From Streptoalloteichus tenebrarius (lineage in GTDB: Bacteria; Actinomycetota; Actinomycetes; Mycobacteriales; Pseudonocardiaceae), in assembly GCF_024171885.1 (NCBI RefSeq), contig NZ_JAMTCP010000027.1, forward strand, positions 25,780-89,779: a stretch of DNA of 64,000 nucleotides, in the 5' to 3' direction. The notes beneath the pieces were generated by a model. It was not told the DNA's origin. It worked only from the letters and a program-made list of their open reading frames with translations, and did no database searches. Position 1 is the first letter of the stretch, and each line of letters begins with the position of its first letter. The position numbers were made by a program, and so were the translations under genes. Below are positions 8,916 to 18,305 of the stretch, in pieces.

Positions 8916-10559
8916 TCAGAACGCGTCCGGCGGGACGTAGGCGCCCCACACGTCGCGCAGCGCGTGGCAGACCTCGCCGACGGTCGCCAGCTCCGCCAGC
9001 GCCTCCCTCATCGGGTACAGCACGTTGTCCGCGCCCTCCGCCGCCGCACGGAGGGCGTCCAGTCTGTGGGACACGGCGCGCGCGGACCGCCGTCGGCGCA
9101 ACGCGGCCAACCGTGCGCGCTGATGGTCCTCGATCGCCGGGTCGACCCGGAGCGGCTCGTACGGCTCCTCCTCGTCGACCGTGAACCGGTTGACGCCGAC
9201 CACGACCCGTTCCCCGTCGTCGATCTGCCGGGCGATCGCGTAGGCGGCGCGTTCGATCTCCGCCTTCTGGAAGCCGCGCTCGATGGCGCGCACGGCGCCG
9301 CCGAGGTCCTCCACCCTCGCCAGCAGGGCGAGCACGTCCGCCTCGATCCGGTCGGTCATCGCCTCCACCGCGTAGGAGCCGGCGAACGGGTCGACGGTGG
9401 CGGTCAGGTCGGTCTCGTGCGCGAGGACCTGCTGCGTGCGCAACGCCAGCCGGGCGGCCTTCTCGGTGGGCAGCGCGATCGCCTCGTCGTAGGAGTTGGT
9501 GTGCAACGACTGCGTGCCGCCGAGCACCGCCGCCAACGCCTGGAGGGCGACCCGGACCAGGTTCACCTCGGGTTGCCGCGCGGTGAGCTGCACACCCGCG
9601 GTCTGCGTGTGGAACCGGAGCATCTGGGAGCGGGGGTTGGCGGCCCCGAACTCCTCCCGCATGATCCTGGCCCAGATCCGGCGGGCGGCGCGGAACTTCG
9701 CCACCTCCTCCAGCAGGGTCGTGCGGGCGACGAAGAAGAACGACAGGCGCGGCGCGAACTCGTCGACCGCCATGCCGGCGCGGAGGGCGGCCCGCACGTA
9801 CTCCGCGCCGTTGGCCAGGGTGAACGCGATCTCCTGCACGGGGGTCGCCCCCGCCTCGGCCATGTGGTAGCCGGAGATCGAGATGGTGTTCCACCGGGGG
9901 ATCTCGGCCCGGCAGTAGGCGAACACGTCGGAGGTCAGCCGCAACGACGGGGCAGGGGGGAAGATGTAGGTGCCCCTGGCGACGTACTCCTTGAGCACGT
10001 CGTTCTGGACGGTGCCGGTCAGCCGGTGGCCGGGGACGCCCTGCTCCTCGCCGACGAGCTGGTAGAGCAGCAGCAGCACGGCCGCCGGCGAGTTGATCGT
10101 CATCGAGGTGGAGACCCCGTCGAGCGGGATGCCGGCGAACAGCGTCCGCACGTCGTCGAGCGAGTCGACCGCGACGCCGACCCTGCCGACCTCGCCGTGG
10201 GCCATCGGGTCGTCGGAGTCGTAGCCCATCTGCGTGGGCAGGTCGAAGGCCACCGACAGGCCGGTGGTGCCGGCCTCGATCAGCCGGTGGTAGCGGGCGT
10301 TGGACTCGGTGGCGGTGCCGAACCCGGCGTACTGCCGCACGGTCCACGGCCGCCGGCGGTACATCTGCGGGTGGACGCCCCGGGTGAACGGGTACGCGCC
10401 GGGCTCGCCGAGCCGCCGCGCCAGCCCCTCCTGGCCGCCGGCCAGGTCGGCCGACCGGTACACGGGGCGGATCTCGAAGCCGGACTCGGCGAGCCTCCGC
10501 TCCCCCGGCTCCCCGCCGGTCCCCCGCGCCGGGCCGCCCGGCGCGTCCGCGTCGGTCAT
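8916..10559 (-). CDS. Acyl-CoA mutase large subunit, methylmalonyl-CoA mutase family, lacking the B12 domain
   Basis: A 547-residue TIM-barrel catalytic chain of the adenosylcobalamin-dependent acyl-CoA mutases, which rearrange branched to linear acyl-CoA skeletons. The CoA-binding segment [18 protein letters not shown] near residue 80 keeps the Tyr that is Phe in isobutyryl-CoA mutase. The counterpart of the Arg that contacts the methylmalonyl carboxylate is present in [11 protein letters not shown], and [13 protein letters not shown] carries the conserved His. These features favour methylmalonyl-CoA over isobutyryl-CoA. The protein ends where the C-terminal cobalamin domain should begin, and no separate small subunit lies nearby. 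The ATG at 10559 follows GGAGGAGG. It is divergent from the kinase gene with only 86 bp between the starts. Confidence 0.85.
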   Translation of the reverse strand: MTDADAPGGPARGTGGEPGERRLAESGFEIRPVYRSADLAGGQEGLARRLGEPGAYPFTRGVHPQMYRRRPWTVRQYAGFGTATESNARYHRLIEAGTTGLSVAFDLPTQMGYDSDDPMAHGEVGRVGVAVDSLDDVRTLFAGIPLDGVSTSMTINSPAAVLLLLYQLVGEEQGVPGHRLTGTVQNDVLKEYVARGTYIFPPAPSLRLTSDVFAYCRAEIPRWNTISISGYHMAEAGATPVQEIAFTLANGAEYVRAALRAGMAVDEFAPRLSFFFVARTTLLEEVAKFRAARRIWARIMREEFGAANPRSQMLRFHTQTAGVQLTARQPEVNLVRVALQALAAVLGGTQSLHTNSYDEAIALPTEKAARLALRTQQVLAHETDLTATVDPFAGSYAVEAMTDRIEADVLALLARVEDLGGAVRAIERGFQKAEIERAAYAIARQIDDGERVVVGVNRFTVDEEEPYEPLRVDPAIEDHQRARLAALRRRRSARAVSHRLDALRAAAEGADNVLYPMREALAELATVGEVCHALRDVWGAYVPPDAF

Positions 10560-10645
10560 GACCGCCTCCTCCCCGGTCGCGTCCCGCGCCGGCGCGCCGG
10601 TCCCGCGCGGCGACAGGGCGACCACGAGGTGTGGACAATGTGAAC

Positions 10646-12673
10646 GTGCCCACGCCCGTCCCGGACCAGCCGGTGCAGCCCGACCAGCCCGAGCCGCGTC
10701 GTGTCGCCGGCCGCTACCGGCTCGACCACGTCATCGGGCGCGGCGCCATGGGCACCGTGTGGTCCGCGCACGACGAGATCCTGCGCCGCAGGGTGGCGGT
10801 GAAGGAGGTCCTGCTGCCGCCGGGCATCCCGGACCACGAGGCCGACGAGCTGCGCGAGCGCACCCTGCGCGAGGCCAGGGCGATCGCCGTGCTGTCCCAC
10901 CCCAACGTCGTGACGCTGCACGACGTGGTGCGGGAGAACGGCGAGCCGTTCGTCGTGATGGAGTTGCTGCCCTCCCGCAGCCTGGCCGCGCTGGTGCGCC
11001 GCCTCGGGCGGCTCAACACCCAGCAGGCCGCGGCCGTGGGGGACGCGGTGGCGGCCGCGCTCCAGGCCGCGCACCGGGCGGGCATCACCCATCGTGACAT
11101 CAAGCCGGGCAACGTGCTCGTCGGCGACGACGGGCGGATCAAGCTGACCGACTTCGGCATCGCCCGCAACGTCGCCGAGGCGACGCTGACGAGCAAGGGC
11201 CTGATGCTGGGCTCTCCCGCCTACATCGCGCCGGAGATCGCCGCGGGGGAGCCGGTCACCCCGGCCGCCGACCTGTGGAGCCTGGGCGCGACGCTGTTCA
11301 CCGCCGTCGAGGGGCAGCCGCCGTACGACGCCGACGGCAACCCGGTGGAGACGGTCAACCAGGTCGTCCACGGCGAGGTGCCCCGACCGACGTCGGCGGG
11401 GCCGCTGGAGCCGGTCATCACCGGCCTGATGGTCAAGGACCCGCGGCGGCGGATCCCGCTGACCGAGGTGCGGCGCCGGCTGCACCCGCTGCTGCCCGAC
11501 CCCGGCGCCCAGGTCTTCGAGCCGGACGACGGGGACGACGAGCCCGAGACCGGCGAGCGCGGGACGATGCGGGGCGCCCCGGTCGGCCTCACCGAGCCCG
11601 CCGGGGCGCGACGCGACCGCCCCGCCCCGCCCTCGGCCGACGCGCCCGGCGACGCCGCGGGTGACGCGGCCGGTGACGCGGCCGCCAGGGCCGCCGACGC
11701 GGCTGCCGCGGTGACCGAGCCGGACCTGCCCGACCTCTCGACGCCGCTCGCGGCCGACCCCGGGCCGCTGCCGTTCACCCCGCGCCCGCTGCCCACCGAC
11801 CCGCCGACGCTGCTCACGCCCGACCCGGGACCCCTGCCCTTCCCGACCGACCCGCCCTCGGCGTCGGAGCCGGCGGCGCCGCTCGCGGCCGACCCGGGAC
11901 CGCTGCCGTTCACGCCCCGCCCGGCCGTCGAGGAGCCGCCCACGGTCCTGGCCGCCGACCCGGGGCCGCTGCCCTTCCCCGAGCCACCGGCGCGCCGCGC
12001 GCCGAGGACGGCGGCCCGCCGCGCGGCGCTGCTCGCGCTCGCCCTGGTGCTGTTCGTCCTCGCGGCCGGCGGGGGGTTCGCGCTGGCCAGGATGGTCGCC
12101 GGCCGGTCGGTGATCCCGCACTCGGTGCGGGTCCTCGTGCAGGACGCCGGCGGCTCGTCGCTGGACCTGGAGCCCAGGGAGGAGGTCGCGACGAGCACGA
12201 GCAACCCCGCCGGCGGCCGGTTCGCCATCCGGGTTCCGCGCGAGTGGCAGTTGTTCAAGGAGGGCAGCCCCGGCGCGCCGGTGCTGCGCTACGCCTCGTC
12301 GGACGGCCGGCGCGAGCTGGCCGTGGAGCGGCTGATCGACTTCTACCCCCGCAACGACGTTGGCGGCTACCTGACGGCGCTGCGCCGGTCCTTCCAGAGC
12401 GCCGGAGGCACGTTCGACCTGCGGGTGGACCAGGTGTTGCCCCCGGGATCGCCCGGCGCGGGCGAGGGGGCGCACGAGGTGCTGTACCGGACCGAGGAGC
12501 GCGGACACGGCAGGAACGCGGGGTCGGCGCAGCTCCGCAGCACCTTCGCCCACCTGCTGCCCCACACCGCCGACCTGTGGGTGGTCCGGCTCACCGTCCC
12601 GGTCGAGGAGGAGAACCGGGGGCGCACCGGCGTCTTCGACGAGGTGGCCAGCTCCTTCCGGGTGATCGGCTGA
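10646..12673 (+). CDS. Membrane-anchored serine/threonine protein kinase with an extracellular sensor-like domain
   Basis: A PknB-type kinase domain fills the first ~280 residues: glycine loop [14 protein letters not shown], Lys in VAVKEV, catalytic [10 protein letters not shown], metal-binding DFGIA and SPAYIAPE after the activation segment. A ~170-residue Pro/Ala-rich linker contains four copies of DPGPLPF. One transmembrane helix ([19 protein letters not shown]) follows near residue 460, then a ~190-residue extracellular domain I do not recognise. Predicted orientation is kinase inside, C-terminal domain outside. The GTG at 10646 is preferred because GACAAT ends 6 nt before it; GTGs at 10631 and 10640 are in frame and possible. 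It lies divergent from the mutase and 69 bp before deoD. Confidence 0.88.
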   Translation: MPTPVPDQPVQPDQPEPRRVAGRYRLDHVIGRGAMGTVWSAHDEILRRRVAVKEVLLPPGIPDHEADELRERTLREARAIAVLSHPNVVTLHDVVRENGEPFVVMELLPSRSLAALVRRLGRLNTQQAAAVGDAVAAALQAAHRAGITHRDIKPGNVLVGDDGRIKLTDFGIARNVAEATLTSKGLMLGSPAYIAPEIAAGEPVTPAADLWSLGATLFTAVEGQPPYDADGNPVETVNQVVHGEVPRPTSAGPLEPVITGLMVKDPRRRIPLTEVRRRLHPLLPDPGAQVFEPDDGDDEPETGERGTMRGAPVGLTEPAGARRDRPAPPSADAPGDAAGDAAGDAAARAADAAAAVTEPDLPDLSTPLAADPGPLPFTPRPLPTDPPTLLTPDPGPLPFPTDPPSASEPAAPLAADPGPLPFTPRPAVEEPPTVLAADPGPLPFPEPPARRAPRTAARRAALLALALVLFVLAAGGGFALARMVAGRSVIPHSVRVLVQDAGGSSLDLEPREEVATSTSNPAGGRFAIRVPREWQLFKEGSPGAPVLRYASSDGRRELAVERLIDFYPRNDVGGYLTALRRSFQSAGGTFDLRVDQVLPPGSPGAGEGAHEVLYRTEERGHGRNAGSAQLRSTFAHLLPHTADLWVVRLTVPVEEENRGRTGVFDEVASSFRVIG

Positions 12674-12728
12674 CCCGGGGTGAGTCGGGGCCGGCGGCGC
12701 TCCCCCTCGGGAGGCCGCCCGCGCGGAC

Positions 12729-12734
12729 TACCCT
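12729..12734 (+). promoter_or_regulatory. -10 box of a leaderless promoter for deoD
   Basis: TACCCT lies 8 nt before the GTG start at 12743, in the gap after the kinase gene. No ribosome site is visible, so a leaderless deoD-pmmB mRNA is likely. Confidence 0.5.
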
Positions 12735-12742
12735 GACCGGCC

Positions 12743-13624
12743 GTGACCGGTAGCAGCACGAACCCGACCAGCGACCCGAGCGACGCCCCCGCCGTGGCGC
12801 TGCCCTCCAGTGACCCGGCGGTGAACCCCGCCGCCGACCCGACCGGCCTGGCGAGCGAGGCCGCCGCCGTGCTGGCCGAGCGCACCGGCGTGGCCCAGCA
12901 CGACGTGGCCGTCGTGCTCGGCTCCGGCTGGCGGCCCGCCGCCGACCTGATCGGCGAGCCGGCCGCCGAGGTGCCCGTGGCCGACCTGCCCGGCTTCCTG
13001 CCGCCGACCGTCGTCGGCCACGGCGGCACGTTGCGCTCGGTGCCGGTGAACGGCAAGAACGTCCTCGTCGTGCTCGGCCGCACCCACCTCTACGAGGGCA
13101 AGGGCGTGCCGCAGGTGGTGCACGGCGTGCGGACCGCGGTACAGGCGGGCTGCAAGCTCGTCGTGCTGACCAACGCCGCGGGCGGCCTGCGCCAGGGCAT
13201 GCGGGTGGGCCAGCCGGTGCTGATCAGCGACCACCTCAACCTGACGGCCACGTCCCCGCTGGTCGGCGCCACGTTCGTCGACCTCACCGACCTGTACTCG
13301 TCGCGGCTGCGCGCCGTGGCCAGGGAGATCGACCCCTCCCTGGAGGAGGGCGTGTACGCCGGCCTGCCGGGCCCGCACTTCGAGACCCCGGCGGAGATCC
13401 GGATGCTGCGCGGCATGGGCGCCGACCTGGTCGGCATGTCCACCGTGCTGGAGGCCATCGCGGCCCGCGCGGCCGGCGCCGAGGTGTTCGGCCTGTCGCT
13501 GGTGACCAACCTCGCGGCCGGTGTGACCGGTGAGCCGATCAACCACGAGGAGGTGCTGGAGGCCGGCAGGGCCGCCGCCAGCAGCATGGGCCGCCTGCTG
13601 CGCGAGCTGGTGGAGCGCGCGTGA
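12743..13624 (+). CDS. deoD: Purine nucleoside phosphorylase (trimeric type)
   Basis: Cleaves purine (deoxy)nucleosides with phosphate to base plus (deoxy)ribose 1-phosphate. The 293-residue chain has the trimeric PNP hallmarks: VVLGSGW phosphate loop, [41 protein letters not shown] and the base-binding Asn region [11 protein letters not shown]. The first ~40 residues (Ser/Pro/Ala-rich) are a non-conserved extension, so a shorter start cannot be excluded. It overlaps pmmB by 4 nt (GTGA), giving a coupled pair that matches Rv3307-Rv3308 in mycobacteria. Together with deoC, deoA, cdd and add it belongs to the nucleoside salvage set of this window. Confidence 0.95.
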   Translation: MTGSSTNPTSDPSDAPAVALPSSDPAVNPAADPTGLASEAAAVLAERTGVAQHDVAVVLGSGWRPAADLIGEPAAEVPVADLPGFLPPTVVGHGGTLRSVPVNGKNVLVVLGRTHLYEGKGVPQVVHGVRTAVQAGCKLVVLTNAAGGLRQGMRVGQPVLISDHLNLTATSPLVGATFVDLTDLYSSRLRAVAREIDPSLEEGVYAGLPGPHFETPAEIRMLRGMGADLVGMSTVLEAIAARAAGAEVFGLSLVTNLAAGVTGEPINHEEVLEAGRAAASSMGRLLRELVERA

Positions 13625-15294
13625 GCCCGGCGGGCGGGGTGGACCCGGCGCTGCGGGACGCGGCGTTCCGGTGGATCGCCGACGACGTGGACCCGGCCGC
13701 CAGGGCCGAGCTCCAGCGGGTGCTGGCCTCGGCGCTGGCCGGGGACGCGGCGGCCGCCGACGACCTGGCCGACCGGATGGCCGGCCCGCTCCGGTTCGGC
13801 ACGGCAGGGCTGCGCGGTCCGCTGCGCGCCGGCCAGAACGGGATGAACCGGGCGGTCGTGGTCAGGGCCACCGCGGGCCTGGCGGAGTGGCTGCGGGCGC
13901 ACGGCCGCGCCGGCGGCGTCGTGGTGGTCGGGCGGGACGCCCGGCACGGCTCCGAGGAGTTCCACGCCGACGTGGCCGGTGTGCTGGCCGCGGCCGGGTT
14001 CGACGTCCGGGTGCTGCCCCGCCCGCTGCCCACGCCGGTGCTGGCGTTCGCCGTGCGCCGGCTGGACGCGGTGGCGGGGGTGCAGGTGACGGCCTCGCAC
14101 AATCCGCCGGGGGACAACGGGTACAAGGTCTACCTGGACGCGGGCGCGCAGATCGTCCCGCCGGTGGACGCCGAGATCGAGGCCGCCATCGCGGCCTCGC
14201 CCGCGTCGGTCGCGGTCCCCCGCTCGACGGATTGGTCCACTGTGGACGAGTCTCTGGTCGAGGAGTACGTGGCCGGGGTCGCCGCGCTGCCCACGGGCAC
14301 GGCCAGGGACCTTCGGGTGGCGTTGACGCCGTTGCACGGCGTCGGCGGCGAGACCGGCGTGCTCGCGTTGCGGGCGGCGGGGTTCACCGACGTGCACGTG
14401 ACCGCGTCGCAGGCCGCTCCCGACCCCGACTTCCCGACGGTGTCGTTCCCGAACCCGGAGGAGCCGGGCGCGACGGACGCGCTCCTGGCCCTGGCGTCGG
14501 AGGTGGGCGCCGACCTCGCGGTGGCGCTGGACCCGGACGCGGACCGGTGCGCCCTCGGGGTGCGGGACCGGGACGGCCGCTGGCGGATGCTGCGCGGCGA
14601 CGAGACCGGCGTGCTGCTCGGCGACCGCGTTCTGTCCACTTTGGATCGTTCAGCGCACCCCGATCCCCTGGTGGCCACGACGATCGTGTCGTCGTCGATG
14701 CTGCGCTCGGTCGCCGAGGCGCACGGCGCGCGGTACGACGAGACGCTGACCGGGTTCAAGTGGCTCGTGCGGGCCGGCGACGGCCGGGGCACCGGGCTGG
14801 TCTACGCCTACGAGGAGGCGCTGGGCCACTGCGTCGCGCCGGACCTGGTGCGGGACAAGGACGGCATCTCCGCCGCCGTGCTGGCCTGCGACCTCGCGGC
14901 GGAGCTGAAGGCGGCCGGCCGGACGCTGGTGGACGCCCTCGACGAGCTCGCCGTGCGGCACGGCCTGCACCTGACCGACCAGGTGTCGGTCCGCCTCGGT
15001 GCGATGGCCGAGGTCCAGTCGGCGATGGCGGCCCTGCGCGAGCGGGTGCCCGCCGAGGTCGGCGGCCGGCCGGTGACCGCGGAGGACCTGCGGCCCAGGG
15101 ACAACACGCTGGCCCTGCGGGGCGAGGGCCTGCGGATCATGATCCGCCCCTCCGGGACCGAGCCGAAGCTCAAGGCGTACCTGGAGATCGTGGAGCGGGC
15201 GGAGAGCACGGCCGAGCTGGACGCGGCGCGGGAACGCGGTCGCGCGGCGCTTCTGGCCCTGCGGGGCGACGTGGAGGCCCTGCTGCTGGGCTGA
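13621..15294 (+). CDS. pmmB: Phosphomannomutase/phosphoglucomutase-type phosphohexomutase (PmmB-like)
   Basis: A 557-residue alpha-D-phosphohexomutase with four domains. Active-site landmarks are [15 protein letters not shown] with phosphoserine S159, the metal loop DPDADRCAL, the sugar-binding RGDETGV, and the phosphate-binding [10 protein letters not shown] at the C-terminus. Family members interconvert hexose 1- and 6-phosphates; some large ones act as phosphopentomutases. Translational coupling to deoD makes conversion of (deoxy)ribose 1-phosphate to the 5-phosphate an attractive inference, since no deoB-type phosphopentomutase is in the window. The GTG start overlaps the deoD stop, and a perfect 21-bp inverted repeat follows the gene as terminator. 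Two copies of a recurrent palindrome lie inside it, at 14235 and 14634. Confidence 0.9.
   Translation: MSPAGGVDPALRDAAFRWIADDVDPAARAELQRVLASALAGDAAAADDLADRMAGPLRFGTAGLRGPLRAGQNGMNRAVVVRATAGLAEWLRAHGRAGGVVVVGRDARHGSEEFHADVAGVLAAAGFDVRVLPRPLPTPVLAFAVRRLDAVAGVQVTASHNPPGDNGYKVYLDAGAQIVPPVDAEIEAAIAASPASVAVPRSTDWSTVDESLVEEYVAGVAALPTGTARDLRVALTPLHGVGGETGVLALRAAGFTDVHVTASQAAPDPDFPTVSFPNPEEPGATDALLALASEVGADLAVALDPDADRCALGVRDRDGRWRMLRGDETGVLLGDRVLSTLDRSAHPDPLVATTIVSSSMLRSVAEAHGARYDETLTGFKWLVRAGDGRGTGLVYAYEEALGHCVAPDLVRDKDGISAAVLACDLAAELKAAGRTLVDALDELAVRHGLHLTDQVSVRLGAMAEVQSAMAALRERVPAEVGGRPVTAEDLRPRDNTLALRGEGLRIMIRPSGTEPKLKAYLEIVERAESTAELDAARERGRAALLALRGDVEALLLG
14235..14247. repeat. Recurrent palindrome GTCCACTGTGGAC (copy in pmmB)
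   Basis: Perfect 13-bp palindrome with a central variable base, inside the pmmB coding region. A second perfect copy lies at 55285-55297 and near copies at 6713, 14634, 18039, 18317, 20610, 24737, 35931 and 37241. See the finding on this motif. Confidence 0.7.
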
Positions 15295-15316
15295 CGCCTC
15301 CGGGCAATCGTCGACA

Positions 15317-15365
15317 GAACGTGGGGCCGTTGTCCGCGCCAGATGCGGACAACGGCCCCACGTTC
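15317..15365. terminator. Bidirectional terminator, perfect 21-bp inverted repeat
   Basis: Arms 15317-15337 and 15345-15365 are perfectly complementary over 21 bp, with a 7-nt loop (GCCAGAT). It lies 22 bp after the pmmB stop and serves the convergent aldo/keto reductase unit equally well. No U-run is present, as is usual for actinomycete stem-only terminators. Confidence 0.88.
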
Positions 15366-15475
15366 GATGTGATCCGTCCTCGGTGTGATCGGCCTTCGGT
15401 GTGATCCGTCTTGGTGCGTCCGACGGGGTGCGTCCGACGGGATGCGTCCGACGGGGTGCGCCCGACGGGGTGCGG
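15366..15475. repeat. Compound tandem repeat (16-bp x3, then 14-bp x4.5)
   Basis: Directly after the terminator there are three units close to GGTGTGATCCGTCCTC (15366, 15382, 15398). Then come four and a half units close to GGTGCGTCCGACGG (15413, 15427, 15441, 15455, partial at 15469). The 14-bp units are nearly identical. The array is in the convergent gap between pmmB and the aldo/keto reductase gene. Confidence 0.88.
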
Positions 15476-15563
15476 CGCTACCGGCGGTGGTCACCCTGGC
15501 GGTCGCCACCCCGGTGGTCGTCCCCCTGCCGGGCGTCGACCACCAGCGCGCAGCGGGCCCGGA

Positions 15564-16562
15564 TCACCGACGCACGAACTTCATGCCGTTCTCGTCGTAG
15601 CGGTCGCCGGCGACGGCGTCGAGCGGCACCGCGGCCTCCACCCGCTCCAGCTCCTCCGGGGAGAGCTCCAGCGTGGCGGCGGCGACGTTCTCCTCCAGGT
15701 ACTTGCGGCGCTTCGTCCCCGGGATCGGCACGACGTCCGCGCCGCGGTGCTGCACCCACGCGAGCGCGAGCTGGCCGGGGGTCACGCCCCGCTCCGCGGC
15801 GAGCGCCCGCAGCGCGTCCACGATGGCCAGGTTGCGCTCGAAGTTGCCGTCCCGGAACCGCGGGTAGTTCCGCTGGCGGAAGTCGTCCTCGCCCAGGTCG
15901 GCCGTGGAGGTGATCCGCCCGGTCAGGAACCCCCGTCCCAGCGGCGAGTACGGCACCAGGCCGACGCCCAGCTCGCGGCAGGTGGACACGACGCCATCCT
16001 CGATGTCCCTGCTCCACAGCGACCACTCGCTCTGCACGGCCGCGATCGGGTGGACGGCGTGGGCGCGGCGGATGGTCTCCGGCGCCGCCTCGGACAGGCC
16101 CAGGTGCCGGACCTTGCCCGCCGCGACCAGCTCGGCCATCGCGCCGACGGTCTCCTCGATCGGCACGGTCGGGTCGATCCGGTGCGCGTAGTACAGGTCG
16201 ATGTGGTCCACCCCGAGGCGGCGCAGCGAGGCGTCGCACGCCTGGCGGACGTACTCGGCGTCGCCCCGCACGCTCCGGCCGCGGGGGTCGTCGCTCCGGA
16301 CGATGCCGAACTTGGTCGCCAGCACCACGCGGTCGCGCCGGTCGGCGATCGCCCGGCCGACGAGTTCCTCGTTCGCGCCCCTGCCGTACATGTCGGCGGT
16401 GTCGAGCAGGGTGACGCCCAGGTCGAGGGCGCGGTGGATGGTGGCGACGGACTCGGCGTCGTCGGTCGTGCCGTAGAACTCGCTCATGCCCATGCAGCCG
16501 AGGCCCTGGGCGGACACCTCCAGTGCGCCGAGACGTCGGGTGGGCAGGGCGGTGTCGGTCAT
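15564..16562 (-). CDS. Aldo/keto reductase
   Basis: A 332-residue NADPH-dependent oxidoreductase of the AKR superfamily (AKR13/YajO-like branch). The catalytic tetrad is visible: Asp in LLDTADMYG, Tyr in the same motif, Lys in LATKFG and His in LYYAHRID. The C-terminal [16 protein letters not shown] is the cofactor-binding element. It reduces aldehydes or ketones; the substrate is not evident. The ATG at 16562 overlaps the stop of the upstream MerR gene by 4 nt (ATGA), so the reductase is made from the regulator's transcript and is the obvious target of that regulator. Confidence 0.92.
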   Translation of the reverse strand: MTDTALPTRRLGALEVSAQGLGCMGMSEFYGTTDDAESVATIHRALDLGVTLLDTADMYGRGANEELVGRAIADRRDRVVLATKFGIVRSDDPRGRSVRGDAEYVRQACDASLRRLGVDHIDLYYAHRIDPTVPIEETVGAMAELVAAGKVRHLGLSEAAPETIRRAHAVHPIAAVQSEWSLWSRDIEDGVVSTCRELGVGLVPYSPLGRGFLTGRITSTADLGEDDFRQRNYPRFRDGNFERNLAIVDALRALAAERGVTPGQLALAWVQHRGADVVPIPGTKRRKYLEENVAAATLELSPEELERVEAAVPLDAVAGDRYDENGMKFVRR

Positions 16563-16969
16563 GCGGTCGCCTCCTCGGGCGTGGCGGCGGCGCGCTCGCG
16601 CGCGGCCTGGTCACGCAGGATCTGGTCGTAGTTGTCGATCTTGTAGTTGAGGACGTCGAGGCAGGACCGGAGTTCGGCGATGCGCTCCAGCACGTCGGCG
16701 CGGTGCTCCACGAGGAGCTGCTTGCGGCGACCCGCCGTCATCACTCCCCGGTAGCGGAGCTGGGCGTACTCGCGCATCATCCGGATCGGCATGCCGGTCA
16801 GCCGGAGCTTGGTCAGGAAGTCCAGCCAGGTCAGGTCGGCGTCGGAGTAGACCCGTCGTCCACCGGAGTCCCTGGCCGGTGGTTCGAGCAGCCCGATGCG
16901 CTCGTAGTAGCGCAGGGTGTCGACCGAGAGGCCGGTGCGCTCGGCGGCCTGGGCTATCGAGTAGGTCAC
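16559..16969 (-). CDS. MerR-family transcriptional regulator
   Basis: A 136-residue regulator with an N-terminal winged helix-turn-helix ([26 protein letters not shown], residues 3-28) and a long C-terminal dimerisation helix. It has no Cys-rich metal site, so it belongs to the multidrug/stress-type MerR regulators that often sit in front of oxidoreductases. The GTG start at 16969 lies 7 nt after a -10 box, giving a leaderless message, and its promoter has the 19-bp spacer typical of MerR control. It is translationally coupled to the aldo/keto reductase downstream. Autoregulation is the likely mode. Its inducer is unknown, possibly an aldehyde or quinone. Confidence 0.88.
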   Translation of the reverse strand: MTYSIAQAAERTGLSVDTLRYYERIGLLEPPARDSGGRRVYSDADLTWLDFLTKLRLTGMPIRMMREYAQLRYRGVMTAGRRKQLLVEHRADVLERIAELRSCLDVLNYKIDNYDQILRDQAARERAAATPEEATA

Positions 16970-16976
16970 GCCGACG

Positions 16977-17007
16977 ACGGTAGAAGTTGAAGCGCACTCC
17001 AGGTCAA
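16977..17007 (-). promoter_or_regulatory. MerR-type promoter with a 19-bp spacer
   Basis: On the minus strand, TTGACC (17002-17007) and TACCGT (16977-16982) are separated by 19 bp, the elongated spacing that MerR-family activators correct by twisting DNA. A partly symmetric sequence (TGGAGTGCGCTTCA) occupies the spacer. The -10 box is 7 nt from the merR start codon. Confidence 0.72.
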
Positions 17008-17070
17008 CCCGGTGGCGCGCGCATCCCGCGATTCCACCCCCCCGGATTCTCCTGGTGGAGGCGGGAAGAC

Positions 17071-17565
17071 TCAGCTCCGGCCGGCGTCCCCGAGTCGACG
17101 GCGGGCGCTGGTCGTGGCCGGGGTGACCGGGACGGACGTGGTCGCCGCGGCCATGCCGAAGGGCGGCATGTTCACGTAGACGGCCTCGGCGCTCCCCCGA
17201 CGCACCTGGTAGGTCTCGTGCCAGACCCCGACCGTGCCGTCCGCGCCGACGCGCCGGTTGAAGTCCCGCCACGCGGGCGCGTGCGGGGCGGCCTGGTCGC
17301 CGGCGAAGGCCAGCAGGTGCTCCACGCTGCGCCAGTAGGTCAGCAGGAGCGTCGTCCTGCCGAACCAGGGGCGCCAGCCGAGCAGGCCGGCCTCGGGGTG
17401 CTCCGCCAGGTGCCGCAGCATCCTCGGCATCGCCCGGAACACCGGCCACCACCGGTCGACCCGCAGGGGCCGGTTCACCCGCATCCCGATGAGGAAGACG
17501 GTCACGCCGTCCTCGGGGACCTCCGCCGTCCAGCGGCCAGCCCGCACCACCACGACAACCCCCAC
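17071..17565 (-). CDS. DUF4188 family protein (monooxygenase-like)
   Basis: A 164-residue protein with the DUF4188 pattern: FLIGMRVNRPLRVDRWWPVFRAMPRML near the N-terminus, then GLLGWRPWFGRTTLLLTYWRSVEHLLAFA, and a C-terminal WHETYQVRRGSAEAVYVNMPPFG. The fold is thought to resemble dimeric alpha/beta-barrel monooxygenases, but no reaction is established. The GTG at 17565 is chosen because the longer frame would run into the tetR operator region. It is divergent from a TetR regulator with 56 bp between the starts, an arrangement that makes it the likely regulated gene. Confidence 0.82.
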   Translation of the reverse strand: MGVVVVVRAGRWTAEVPEDGVTVFLIGMRVNRPLRVDRWWPVFRAMPRMLRHLAEHPEAGLLGWRPWFGRTTLLLTYWRSVEHLLAFAGDQAAPHAPAWRDFNRRVGADGTVGVWHETYQVRRGSAEAVYVNMPPFGMAAATTSVPVTPATTSARRRLGDAGRS

Positions 17566-17576
17566 GCTGGTCAGAC

Positions 17577-17599
17577 GTTTCAGAACAGCGTTATAAAAC
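17577..17599. promoter_or_regulatory. Probable TetR operator between the DUF4188 and tetR genes
   Basis: An imperfect inverted repeat GTTTCAGAAC-AGC-GTTATAAAAC (8 of 10 arm positions symmetric) sits midway between two divergent starts. It overlaps the expected -35 position of the tetR promoter, whose -10 TACGGT is at 17610-17615. Its AT-rich composition stands out. Binding would repress both genes. Confidence 0.6.
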
Positions 17600-17621
17600 A
17601 GTGTCGCGATACGGTGGTCAA

Positions 17622-18218
17622 GTGCCACGGCCCAAGATCCACGACGAGGCCCTCCGGACGCGGCTGCTCGACCGCACCGGCGAGCTGCTGTCCGCCCACG
17701 GCCCGGACGCGCTGAGCCTGCGCCGGCTCGCCGCCGACGTGAACACCTCGACGACGGCCGTCTACTCGCTGTTCGGCGGCAAGGCCGGCCTGGTCGCCGA
17801 GGTGCACCGCGAGGCGTGGCGGCGGTTCGGGGCGCGGCTGGCCGAGGTCACCCCGTCCGACGACCCGGCGCGCGACCTGGTGGCACTGGGACACGCCTAC
17901 CGGGCGAGCGCGCTGGCCGACCCCCACCTCTACGGACTGCTGTTCGGCAGCCCGGTGCCGGACTACACGCCGGACCAGGAGACCAGGGAGGAGTCCATGG
18001 CCGCCTTCCGACCCCTGCTGGACGCGGTGCGGCGCGGCGTCGACTGTGGACAGTTCGCGGCCGACCCCCCGGAACGCATGGCGCTCGCCTGCTGGGGCCA
18101 GGTGCACGGGCTGGTCTCCCTGGAACTCAACGGTTCCCTGCCCGAGGACGTCGACGTGGAGGGCGGTTACGACACGGCCCTGCGCGCGCTCGTCGAGGGC
18201 TGGCGACGCCGCCCCTGA
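17622..18218 (+). CDS. TetR/AcrR-family transcriptional regulator
   Basis: A 198-residue repressor. The N-terminal helix-turn-helix is PRPKIHDEALRTRLLDRTGE followed by LSLRRLAADVNTSTTAVYSLFGGKAGLVAEV (about residues 25-60). The C-terminal half matches the WHG/TetR_C-type ligand domain (YRASALADPHLYGLLFG). The GTG at 17622 is chosen because TACGGT lies 6 nt before it and the protein begins at the conserved PR-rich entry; an in-frame GTG at 17601 falls inside the operator. It probably represses itself and the divergent DUF4188 gene. A perfect 15-bp hairpin terminator follows. Confidence 0.9.
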   Translation: MPRPKIHDEALRTRLLDRTGELLSAHGPDALSLRRLAADVNTSTTAVYSLFGGKAGLVAEVHREAWRRFGARLAEVTPSDDPARDLVALGHAYRASALADPHLYGLLFGSPVPDYTPDQETREESMAAFRPLLDAVRRGVDCGQFAADPPERMALACWGQVHGLVSLELNGSLPEDVDVEGGYDTALRALVEGWRRRP

Positions 18219-18227
18219 GCGCGCCGG

Positions 18228-18261
18228 GAGGGGTCCCCGGGACGTCTCCCGGGGACCCCTC
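18228..18261. terminator. Bidirectional terminator between tetR and the chitinase gene
   Basis: A perfect 15-bp inverted repeat (arms 18228-18242 and 18247-18261) with a 4-nt loop CGTC, 9 bp after the tetR stop. It also lies 45 bp beyond the stop of the convergent chitinase gene and can serve both. Confidence 0.88.
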
Positions 18262-18305
18262 GCGCGCGGGACGGGCGGAACGCCCGCCCCCGACGGATGA
18301 CCGTC

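Noticed and set aside
15366..15475. CRISPR array
   Set aside because: Units are 14-16 bp, contiguous without spacers, and no cas genes are present.
17577..17599. parS or other centromere-like site
   Set aside because: No match to GTTTCACGTGAAAC beyond the outer GTTT/AAAC; the position between tetR and its target explains it as an operator.
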